Below, piece after piece: positions 55,197 to 64,000 of a stretch of 64,000 bases of DNA (positions within the stretch are counted from its first letter, which is position 1; every line of letters starts with the position of its first letter). The notes under the pieces were generated by a model. That model was not told where the DNA came from and did no database searches. It saw only the letters and a list, made by a program, of their open reading frames with translations. The DNA comes from Cylicocyclus nassatus. Its lineage: Eukaryota; Nematoda; Chromadorea; Rhabditida; Strongylidae. The position numbers and the translations under genes are program-made. The stretch spans positions 38,118,025-38,182,024 of the forward strand of contig CATQJL010000316.1 of NCBI GenBank assembly GCA_958299035.1, read 5' to 3'.

Positions 55197-55963
55197 TTCT
55201 GCAATGCAAGAGACAGGCGCAAGGTAATACACATAGATATAACGAGTACATGAAACGAATAAATACGTATACATGAGAAACCTAATCTAAAAACCCTAAG
55301 AGGGACACACTACCGACCAACACGCTAGGCTTCGTAGCAGGCGCAAAGGCAAGAGTCATATAGGGTTGTCAAGCAAGGGTAGAATCGCACGCCGTAGCAA
55401 CGCGCGAATAAGCGAATACGAAGCGAATACGCAAGAGCAAAGCAAACAGCTGCATACCAGAAAAGACTACCTGAAAGGACGACATGGCAATCGCTGCGAC
55501 TCCTGGTGCCCCCCGGCGATGCCCCAGGCGATTGCCCCCCGGCGATAAGTCTCCGTACAGCTAGTCCATGTCGCACTCGCAGATAGGCTTTTAAGAGTCT
55601 ACTGTCATACCCGTCCTTGCGCAAGACAACGCGCTGAGCTCAGGGGCTTATAGCTGTAAGCTGCTGCCACCAACTACGCTAGGTCATCCCACGCGCTGCC
55701 TACGCTTAAGGCTGCAGTGCTAATGGGTTACCTGACACCTAGATGACGCGACTAAACGCATGCCCTATCCCTCTACTTGTCTGGACTTGAACTAGGTGCG
55801 GAGCGTGGTAGACTACGGGATCGTTACGCACGCATGGAGGGTGGGAAGCTAGAACTGCGCTACTACTGCGCGAAAACCTGCTGAGATGTTACCTACCCAA
55901 CGCGACTTAGCAACGCGGCTACCCAACACTACACGCGGACGGAAAAACCGCATCCACCATGCG

Positions 55964-55981
55964 CTCGGCGACGATGCACCA
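55964..55981 (-). other. Primer-binding site
   Basis: On minus the sequence directly after the 5' LTR is TGGTGCATCGTCGCC. TGG complements a tRNA CCA end. Which tRNA is used I cannot say. Confidence 0.75.
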
Positions 55982-56746
55982 TGTGGCGGCTCGGTGGGCT
56001 CTAAGCACCTAGATCTAACCCGAGTTACCTAAGCGCTCGCCCGCTTTATACATACGATGCAACCTACCCTGCTAACTTGTCCTAGCGCGCGTAGACAAGA
56101 GAATAAGTTTAAGCTTTTATCCTTATGACATCAAATGACATTAAAAGACTACACAAAAACTCACAACTAAATTACGAAGAAAATTATTAAGATGAAAACT
56201 AAACTATTACTAAACGATAACAAGCTCAACACGGGACGAGCTGCCCCATCCCGTGCTACCGATGCGCGACTATAAATACAAATAAGAGAAATGCTCCCGA
56301 GGCTTCACCTAAACAGATCCGCCACGCGTCGCCGGATACCAGGCGCGACTCCTCTCCGCTCCCGAAATTTACAAGATATCAAATCCCAAAGGTTTCAAAC
56401 GTAGCTCGTCCAAAAGAATCCCAAATCACACTTGGATCCAATATAACTTTATATCCGCTCGACCGCTAACGCAAAAGAACATCATAAGCGGGAGCTAACT
56501 GCCAGGCACGAGCACAATAGAAAACATACGAAAAGATTATCAATCGAAAACGAAAGCGAACAGACGCTGCAATGAGGCGCCGCCGCTATATATAGCCTTT
56601 TGGCTGGCAACGCGCCAAGGCGAGGAGAGGTCCAGCGGCGATTGCGGCGAACGTAAGAAAGTGCCGTTATCGCCGCCGTGTAGCGGCAGCAACCAGTGCT
56701 CCCGGCCTCCTACTTCTAGGAGCGCTCGCATCGCGGAGCCGCGACA
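55982..56746 (-). repeat. 5' LTR of the BEL/Pao element
   Basis: 765 bp, TG...CA ends, nearly identical to the 51332-52095 copy with small indels (e.g. CCCGAGTTACC versus CCCACC near the left end). Confidence 0.95.
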
Positions 56747-56751
56747 CAGGG

Positions 56752-57200
56752 CTCACTTCTTTGATTATGGAGTTACATCCGATAAATAAGCTTCAATAAG
56801 TCGTTTTTGTTTATAACTTTTTAGTGGACCTATCGAGCAGCCATTTTCTACGCTTGTGGGCATTTTGCATAGAATAATGAGGAGAACAAATCTAATAATG
56901 TTGAACAAAAACAACGAGAATTCTGACGTGCATTTTGACTTAGTGAAATTTTTTTCTTTATCACCCCTCGAAACAGGCAGTTTTTGAAAGAACTACAAAG
57001 AGTAAAGTAGCTTTTCCTCGTTTTTTTTGTTGTGGATTGCCTGGTCCTACAGCGAAAACCTGCAGAGATGCTGCCAAGTGAAAAATCTTGGAGCGGGTAG
57101 GGGAACGAAAGCCGCCAGTTTGGGCCGCCTCCGCGGACTGCTGGTCCTGTAACGACATGCAACAACACTGCGAAAGGACCAGATGGCCGCGAAAGGCGGC
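56752..57200. other. Repeat-like DNA, no gene
   Basis: GGGGAACGAAAGCCGCCAGT (about 57100-57120) is the inverse of ACTGGCGGCTTTCGTTCCCC near 63068. This is a fragment of the same repeat family that follows at 57201. Minus-strand frames here share the peptide TGGFRSPT with the plus frame near 63.08 kb, which reflects the repeat rather than a proven protein. Confidence 0.5.
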
Positions 57201-57420
57201 TGTCGAGACGCAGACTAAATAGATGGTCCGACAGTCCCCACGCCAATTGGGCGGAGCCCAGCAACTCCAGATGAGCTGCCTAACCAGGTGACCGGCGGTT
57301 ACCCTTCCCCCCTACTTATCTTGTAAATATATAATAAAGATTCTAGTCAAAAATGTTATGTTCATATAAAGTAAGACAATCAGGGTGAAGGATTCAAGTC
57401 AGGAGAGTGCACCTCCTGGA
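57201..57420 (+). repeat. 220-bp repeat unit, uninterrupted copy (empty site of the 62.5-kb Helitron)
   Basis: TGTCGAGACGCAGACTAAAT...GTGCACCTCCTGGA, nearly identical to 62313-62470 joined to 62991-63052. The junction AAAATGTTA/TGTTCATA at 57358/57359 is where the other copy holds the Helitron. It contains AATAAAGATTCTAGTC and could be the 3' end of a retroelement. Confidence 0.9.
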
Positions 57421-57752
57421 CTTTACATGGAGGTCCCGGGTTGTTTTCTTTTTATGACTCACATTTTTTTATCAATCTTTCGAGAATTTTTTTCCAACAA
57501 TTTTTGAATTTAATCAGCATAGATTTTGGGCAAATCTTTTGCAAACTCCCACCACCGGCACCAGCCCTCATCTCCTACGTTTCTACGTAGTTTTTTCTTC
57601 CTTTTTTATTCATTTTTTCTCATTTTCTGCTTATTTTTTTGAGTCAGGCGATGAGTCTGAGTTCTGTATTCAAATGCTATTCTTAGCAGGAAATAATATT
57701 TTCATTTTTCTTCTTTCTAAAATTTATTTTTTTCTACTCCTTAATTCCGCAG

Positions 57753-57906
57753 CCGTGATCTCCGAGCCGTGAAAAGCGAACCGTGATTTTCGACACGCTC
57801 TTTCTAGATCGAGTTTCAACTCTCTAGATTGAGATTCCGTGAGCCCTGATCCCGCGTGATTTCCTAGAGCCGTGATATCCCGGAGCCGTGACTCCGCGAG
57901 CCGTGA
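57753..57906 (+). repeat. Cluster of GAGCCGTGA words
   Basis: GAGCCGTGA or close variants (AGCCGTGAT, AACCGTGAT, GAGCCCTGAT, GCGTGAT) occur about eight times in 150 bp with uneven spacing, interleaved with CTAGA and TCCCG words. No coding frame. Confidence 0.75.
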
Positions 57907-58030
57907 AACATTTTTTTATGCTTTTCTTTGCCGATCGATTTCAACCCTTATTTATTTCTTTTCTTTAAGCGCATACAAAAACTCAGTGACTCTATCGCCA
58001 CCGCCGGCATTGTATATATGTATAAGGTTA

Positions 58031-58324
58031 TGCAAGTGGAAAAAGCACTGTGAGCCTAATTTTATCCGTAACTCTCACTAGTGGAAAGACCATTGTGAGG
58101 GCACTTTTGATCTTAATTCTCACTAGCGGAAAGACCACTGTGAGTATACTTTCCTTTTTTGGACTTTACTAGTGGAAAGACCACTGTGAATGTCATTTTT
58201 TTCCCGCTCACTAGTGGAAAGACCACTGTGAGCCCATTTTTTCAATTTCTCACTAGTGGAAAGACCACTGCGTGCCTTACCAAATTCAAAATTAAGTTCT
58301 CACTAGTAGAAAAACTACTGTGAG
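58031..58324 (+). repeat. Array of about seven 26-nt hairpin repeats
   Basis: The consensus CTCACTAGTGGAAAGACCACTGTGAG folds as AGTGG/CCACT plus CTCAC/GTGAG. Copies are at about 58033 (degenerate), 58074, 58119, 58165, 58207, 58249 and 58299. They are separated by unique, mostly T-rich spacers of about 16-24 nt. The last copy changes both arms together (AGTAG/CTACT). It directly follows the GAGCCGTGA cluster. Role unknown. Confidence 0.9.
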
Positions 58325-61300
58325 TCCATTTTGCTTAGGGAGAGTTTCATAATTATTTATTATGACCGCCTGAGGAAAATCGACGGGCTATCTGATAGCT
58401 CGCGGTTACTTCCAAAGGCTACACTCCCAGTCCCTTGATTTTAATGGCTAATCACTCAACAACGAGTGACATTTAGCCGCCAGAAGTAGGCACATGCGGC
58501 GGCAGTGCCCTTTGAACCTCGTATCCCATCGACGAATGTCTGGGCCAGAGGTATGCGGCAATTGTTTGTTGTTGATTAGCCGCTTATGGACTTCTGGGCT
58601 GGATGGCACCTCAGAATCGAGTACGGTGGAAAGCAGGTATTCGTCCAAGGACTCCTCGAATGATTTTCTCTACGGAAGACCGAGAGAAATCAGGAACAAC
58701 TTTCCAACAGCCCTACTCAAGCGACTGTCCAAGAGAGGTATGCTTTATCTAGCCCTTACTTATAATTTGTTTCTTTTTGCACATACCTGTTTCGAAAAAA
58801 AGGTGGATTAACCAAGGTAAGTCATCGATGCCTGAGTCTTTGAGAAATTGTGGAAGCCAGCCACTACCTCAAATTGACATATCGGCATGACATAAGCTTG
58901 GTTTCAAAAGAATCTCACAAGTATTTACGGTGAATAGCTAAAATCGCTAATTCGTGAATTCGTTTTATTGGTCTGCCAAGAGAATTGAGGCAAACTTACC
59001 AAAAATGAGTCTTTATTTCCAAAAAAAATTGGTATTTTCAGAGGGTACCAAGAGTTTTGATGAGTTCTCGAAATTGAGACTATATGAAACTCTTAATTAT
59101 TAAAACATGTTTTGATGAATGGTTGCTTGATATACTTACAACCTTCAAAAAAAGTTGTGCTGCTTTTTCAAAAAAAAAAATAAAAAAAGGTTTTCTCGAA
59201 GAAACACTTAATTGCAACTGCGAAGTAGCTTCAAAAAAAAAAACTGCCACGATTCTCAAAAGATTAGCTTTTGCTTTCTCGCCAAGCACTCCTATTGCTC
59301 CTCCTAAGAAAATTTATTCATTCAAAGAAAGCAATTTTTTTTCAACCACTTTTCAAGCATTTCGACTTCTCACTTATTTTTTGTTCTCTTTCTCAATACA
59401 TGAGGATGACAATTTGCTCTAAACTGTTTCTTAGCAATGTTCAATTACTCTTCCTTTGCTTCGAAAAAAAAAACCAACAATTGATCGCCTGAGTAGATTA
59501 GTCTGATTTGATTTTTGATTTTGTAAAAGCACATACTGCACTAAGTCGAAGTTCAAGCATTATCTCAATCCCATTATCTTAGCAACAGTTCAGTTTAGGT
59601 CAAATTCAAAAATAAGAATCAGTCATTTCTACCACCGTAAAAGTAGAAGTTGAGATAGTTAATAAAACACTGTGATCTCCTGGAACGGAATAGAACTCGT
59701 TATCCACTCGTTATTAGAAAAAAATCTCAATTCAACTGTATTTTAGTCCTCGGCACGGTTTCAAAAAATGGATGTACTACAGTAATGTCCATAAAAAAAT
59801 AATAGCTGAGCTCTCAACATCCTTTTCCATAAGTTCCACATCCCAAAGTCAAAAAAAATTTTGTGTTTGTGTTCTCAATCTTCCTTAACTTGACATGGAA
59901 GCAGCATCACAACTCTGAAAAACATTTTTTAGGGCATAAACCGTTAGCATTTCGACCGATCAGATGTTCAGAGCTCTGATCAAAAAAAAGGCTGGAATGA
60001 TCCTGTAGTTGGGGGTGTGAAATGTGAGTGATGTTAGTAGCAAGATTCTCGTAAAAATACACGCAGCAGAGTCATAGAAGAAACTTTTTGTTAAAAAAAA
60101 TCATCTTTGTATAACTTGCTCGTGCTGCGTATTGCAGTTAGTCTCTATCCCTGGGACTACAGCTTTTTCAACGATAAGAGTGGCAGCTCGTACTTCGATC
60201 ATCTCAAATTCGTTTAGCCGCTATTCAAACAAGCCGCTTTCGCTTATGCTTTGAGTCTTAATTTAATTTGATTTGTACATCCCATGCAGCAGTAGGTATA
60301 TTCAGTCTAACTTGAAATAAGGCCTTACATCGCGTACATTAGCGACTGTCTACTCTCCAGGTTGATAGTGGTCGCATTATATTTGCCTCGAGGTTATTTG
60401 TGGTTTATGATATCGTCAAATCTCCCATCATCACTAGTACACTTTTCTCAATACAATACCTTTGTCCAGCTTATTTCGGGTTTTTGAGAAAATTCATGGC
60501 CTTACCGTTTGTGAAAAAAAACATTTTGATTCCTTCATCACAATAAGCTCAAAAAAAACTATACAATACAGTAACGCAAAATAATTTGTATCGATTCTCA
60601 TTCCAAGTAAGAGAAGTTGGACTCAGCAAATTAATGTCGCGAGTAAGTCAAATTATACCACGTACCAGCTAAGTGGTGCAGATGTTTTTGATCGTTCAAA
60701 GACAGTCTCGGGATATGTAATACAAAATTCATGAGGTACAAGATGCTCGCCTAACTTTCCTAGATTAGCTTTTCCAAAAATCGCTCTGCGTGAAGGGAAA
60801 AAAGCTCCTCTCAGAATAGAACGGATGCCGAGAAAAAGTCAACTCGCACCACGTTTGCATATGTTTGTGAAATCAACTGAAATTGGCCGTAGATTAAAAA
60901 AAACTTTCTTTAATTGCTGATCTTAAACAAACAGCATAATTTTCGCTCGCACTTTTCCGGTTGACAGTCCATCAAAATGATGAATGCTTTTTGAGACGAT
61001 TCCAGTAATTTTATCTTTCTCTTTGCGAAACATCTAGTACGTTCGCGACAGACTTTCAGGTAAGCGGAAGCAAGACTAAGAAGTAAACAACCACCCGAAG
61101 AGAGTTCGATTCCTACTTGATATCTCCAAATAACTGCTCCATTAAAATCCTTGTTTATTTTCGCCTACATGTCGTCAGTGTTCCCATTTCGAGTGTATTC
61201 ACCGCTATTATTATTCGCATCCTGATCGAGTTTCAGTCCACACTCAGATGTTCAGAGCATCTAAGAAAGACAGAAACTATGCATATGCCCCATTGCAACT

Positions 61301-62312
61301 GTGTTCACCTTTGTATTGCAATTGTTTTTGCTATCAGATGTTCAGAGCGTCTGAAAGGACTGGATATTTTGAGTGCCAGTAGTAAACTCACATTAATTCC
61401 ACATATGCAGCGGCTACTGGCAGAGTAAGTTTGCCGCAAGCGTTTGCACTATAACAAGAAAGACTTCTCCGATAGGCGACTCGGAGAAGCCTTTCAGTCA
61501 TTCAAAATTTTACCTCACGCCCTTGTGCGCAACGTTAGGGAAGTGTTTCCTCTTGAGTTGCCCACATGATAGATTCCGAAAACTTCATGTTTTTGTTCCC
61601 TTGATTTTTTTTCTGAATGCTGTAAGGCGAATCTTCAAAATCTCAAAATTTTGAACATTCTGTCACATTAGCGATTTGATTTTCATTTAAAAATGTTGTC
61701 TGCATTCTTCTCATGTATATTTATTTCTTCGATATTCACGCCAACCCCGCCACAACATATCAAAACATTTGAACATATCCAAATTCGCCTTCTAAGCTAT
61801 ACCGTTCCTACATATCGTTATCCTTACCATCATTGCAATGCTCGTTCCCTCAACTCGGATAGAGCCCACCCATCTACGCTGTATTGATATCATAATCGCT
61901 CTGATCCACCTTTCGGAACAGTTGCGGGAGCCTTATCCTTTGATAAATATCCAATTTGTAAGCTTATTTTGCTCTGCTTACTCTTCAGCTCGAGACGAGC
62001 TTTTCTTTTGACAGGGCGTGCGAAAGCCGTTTTTTTTTCTATGAGCCCTTTTCCCCCACATGCATTCGAAGAGGAATCAAGCGACTGAGCAATGATGCGA
62101 TCAATAGCACTTTTCCTGCCCGCAATTAGTGGCAACAAATGGTAAATGGGCAACCTTGATGACGATAATGGTAGCAGCAGCACTCTCCTGCTCTCAAACG
62201 AAACAGTGATGAAACAAATGGTACATGGGCAGCTTTGATGACGACAATATCCCCACTCCTAAGCCATGGTCGAAGATGAAAGCTCGGGACGAGCTTTACT
62301 ATGGAATGGACA
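58325..62312. other. Four kilobases with no gene recognised
   Basis: AT-rich, with many poly-A/T tracts (59160-59480). Plus frame 58494-58811 and frames at 59084-59492 and 61117-61428 lack motifs, acceptors or partner exons. Three short hairpins share the loop text CAGATGTTCAGAGC (about 59961, 61246, 61334). A 26-nt hairpin CTTCTCCGATAGGCGACTCGGAGAAG-like sequence lies near 61465-61490. Confidence 0.4.
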
Positions 62313-63052
62313 TGTCGAGACGCAGACTAAATAGATGGTCCGACAGTCCCCACGCCAATTGGGCGGAGCCCAGCAACTCCAGATGAGCTGCCTAACCGGG
62401 TGACCGGCGCTTACCCTTCCCCTTTACTTATCTTGTAAATATAAAATAAAGATTCTAGTCAAAAATGTTATCTTATATATAAAGCTGAATGTCTGTTTGT
62501 CTGTCTGTCTGTATGTCTGTCTGTATGTCTGTCTGTCTGTATGTATGTACGTATGTTCCGAATACAAATTTTTATTTCTGAACCGATTGGGACCAAACTT
62601 GGCACACATATACTTCAGGGCAGGGAGCGTGTCATAGGCTACTTTTCGTTATCGATCGATATCGATTTTATTGATTTTTTGCAAAATTCGAGCTAGAGGG
62701 CTGGGATTTGGCAGAGGGGGGTAATCGAGCATGCTGATCACCCCGAAGGGGTGATCAGCATGCTCGATTACCCCCCTGTGCAAAATCCTAGCCCCCTAGC
62801 TCAAATTTTGCAAAAAATCGGTAAAATCGACATCGATCGATAACGAAAAGTGGGCTGTGACACGCTCCCTGCCCCGAAGTGTATGTGTGCAAAGTTCGGT
62901 CCCAATCGGTTCAGAGATAAAAATTTCTATTCGGAACATACGTACACGGGTCTAGCTGGCAGGCCCGGCGGAGCCGGGCAAGCCAGCTAGTGTTCATATA
63001 AAGTAAGACAATCAGGGTGAAGGATTCAAGTCAGGAGAGTGCACCTCCTGGA
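62313..63052 (+). repeat. 220-bp repeat unit, copy interrupted by a Helitron
   Basis: Flanks 62313-62470 and 62991-63052 match the uninterrupted copy at 57201-57420 with a few substitutions. The Helitron lies between AAAATGTTA and TGTTCATA. Confidence 0.9.
62471..62990 (+). mobile_element. Helitron, non-autonomous, 520 bp
   Basis: Begins TCTTATATATAAAGCTGAAT. The 3' end has the hairpin CCCGGCGGAGCCGGG about 10 nt before the terminal CAAGCCAGCTAG. It is inserted between A and T without duplication, as proven by the copy at 57358/57359. A CTGT/ATGT microsatellite lies near the left end (62490-62545). Between about 62552 and 62942 the element is a near-complete inverted repeat centred on GATCACCCCGAAGGGGTGATC. 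There is no Rep/helicase gene, so it is mobilised in trans. Confidence 0.95.
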
Positions 63053-64000
63053 GTTGACACGACTCATACTGGCGGCTTTCGTTCCCCCACTCTCTTGAAC
63101 CTACTACAGCGTTTTTATCATGTTCTCAAAAGTTTCTTCTTTTTTCGCTATTTGTTTAGCATCTTTTTTTACCTTTCTATTTTTTATAAACAACCTTCAC
63201 GCTTTATGAAGGGAAGGGGAGTGGGCAGAGATTCAAACGCCTTTATTTTTATGGAAAGGTACTGTGGTATTATTATGTGGTGCTCAACATAATTAGAGCT
63301 TAATATGGCAACATAAACTCGACAAGTGAAATAGCACACTGTTTGACAAAGCTCAGCCGCGATAGCGGATACACTTCCAGGAGTTTTACGGGCGTAATAT
63401 TGAGCTCCCTCAATCTAATCTTGGTTTACCGATATACTCGTTTAATGATATTTGGTACTGATCGAACTATCGCTGCTCAACTGTATGCTTACGTCTGGAC
63501 TATTGAATACTGATATCTTTGGTCCAAAGCTTAGTAAACTAAGACTAGACTATAGTTATGTAACTATCAAACTGGCTAATAATTAAGTTCGGCCTGACAT
63601 GCTACTTCCACATTCTATAACAATTCGGCTAGCGTATATTCAGCAGAGACTTTTATGCAGAGAGGTAGCTTCGAGCCTCTACTATCACATACCAAATAAC
63701 CGCGATTTTCCGTCGTTAATTATCAATTACGCCCTTAAATGGCTAGACTTCTTAAAGATCCCTTCGCCTTTTTGATTTTTAACACGCTGACGACCGAACC
63801 ATTTTGGACCACATTAAAGTGGACTGAATATCTAAACCTGCGGTTCAGACACCTAGCCAGCTACCGCGATGCCCTGTGTCCTATATGACAACCAGACCAC
63901 TAGTATTACTACCGCATAGAAATCACCTTGGAACATTTCGTTTACATATGAAAAATTGATGCCGAAATTGCCGAAGGGTACTCAGGGCGTGCATGCGCGC
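63053..64000. other. No gene recognised
   Basis: Begins with a repeat fragment (ACTGGCGGCTTTCGTTCCCC) shared inverted with 57100-57120. The rest is AT-rich, without domains or consistent exons. Confidence 0.4.

Larger units (their letters stand above)
51332..56746 (-). mobile_element. Complete BEL/Pao-type LTR retrotransposon with gag only
   Basis: Two LTRs (51332-52095 and 55982-56746) enclose 3,886 bp. CAGGG is duplicated on both sides (51327-51331, 56747-56751). Orientation is minus: PBS TGGTGCATCGTC directly follows the 5' LTR and a purine tract TCTGGGGGAG precedes the 3' LTR. The interior holds a broken gag (53221-55196). 52096-53220 has no coding frame of note, so protease, RT, RNase H and integrase are absent. 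By eye the LTRs differ at roughly 15-20 places, so the insertion is fairly young. It must depend on another element's enzymes. Confidence 0.92.

Noticed and set aside
58031..58324. CRISPR-like look (repeats with unique spacers)
   Set aside because: Nematode nuclear DNA, spacers of uneven and too short length, no cas genes; kept as a hairpin array.
63017..63292. Plus frame sharing TGGFRSPT with a minus frame near 57.1 kb
   Set aside because: The shared peptide comes from a dispersed repeat present in both places, and the frame lacks a proper ATG at its start.

Overview
The window looks like nuclear DNA of a nematode, most probably a clade V (strongylid or hookworm-like) parasite. This is inferred from small exons joined by TTTCAG-type acceptors, proteins most like the Caenorhabditis set, probable trans-splice acceptors just upstream of start codons, and very dense foldback (MITE), Helitron and BEL/Pao insertions. 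No bacterial operon, rRNA, CRISPR or convincing tRNA is present. Exon models were built by hand from splice signals and reading phase. All complete models keep frame from start to stop.

Layout. At 2.0-4.4 kb (minus) lie the first five exons of a tetraspanin whose 3' end is not in the window. At 9.8-22.9 kb (minus) is a 21-exon LIN-12/Notch-type receptor that closes at exactly 789 codons. It is unusually small: about four EGF repeats, two LNR modules, a juxtamembrane RKKR, one TM helix, ankyrin repeats and no visible PEST tail. Its introns are full of MITEs and hold an RTE retrotransposon fragment. From 23 to 26.5 kb there is only foldback and duplicated repeat DNA. At 28.2-28.7 kb (plus) is a two-exon roadblock/LC7 dynein light chain, followed by a 17-exon ATAD3 AAA+ ATPase (29.1-33.1 kb, plus). 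ATAD3 converges tail to tail with a nine-exon YIPF3 Golgi protein (33.5-34.9 kb, minus). At 36.6-38.9 kb (minus) is the F1Fo-ATP synthase subunit g gene.

From 39 kb to the end I find no host gene. This is a transposon graveyard. A nested set at 40.2-44.1 kb has an outer foldback, a CAGGGTGTCCC MITE inside it, and within that a truncated BEL/Pao element and a Helitron. There are two complete Helitrons whose unfilled target sites can be read elsewhere in the window. A complete but gag-only BEL/Pao element (51.3-56.7 kb) has LTRs, a 5-bp target duplication, PBS and PPT. There is also an array of hairpin repeats near 58.1-58.3 kb.

Functionally, ATAD3 (inner-membrane/nucleoid organiser) and ATP synthase subunit g are both mitochondrial. 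The other genes are unrelated in pathway (cell-fate signalling, dynein transport, Golgi, membrane scaffolding). The most interesting items are the compact Notch receptor, the hairpin array with a compensatory change, and the clean Helitron filled/empty site pairs.
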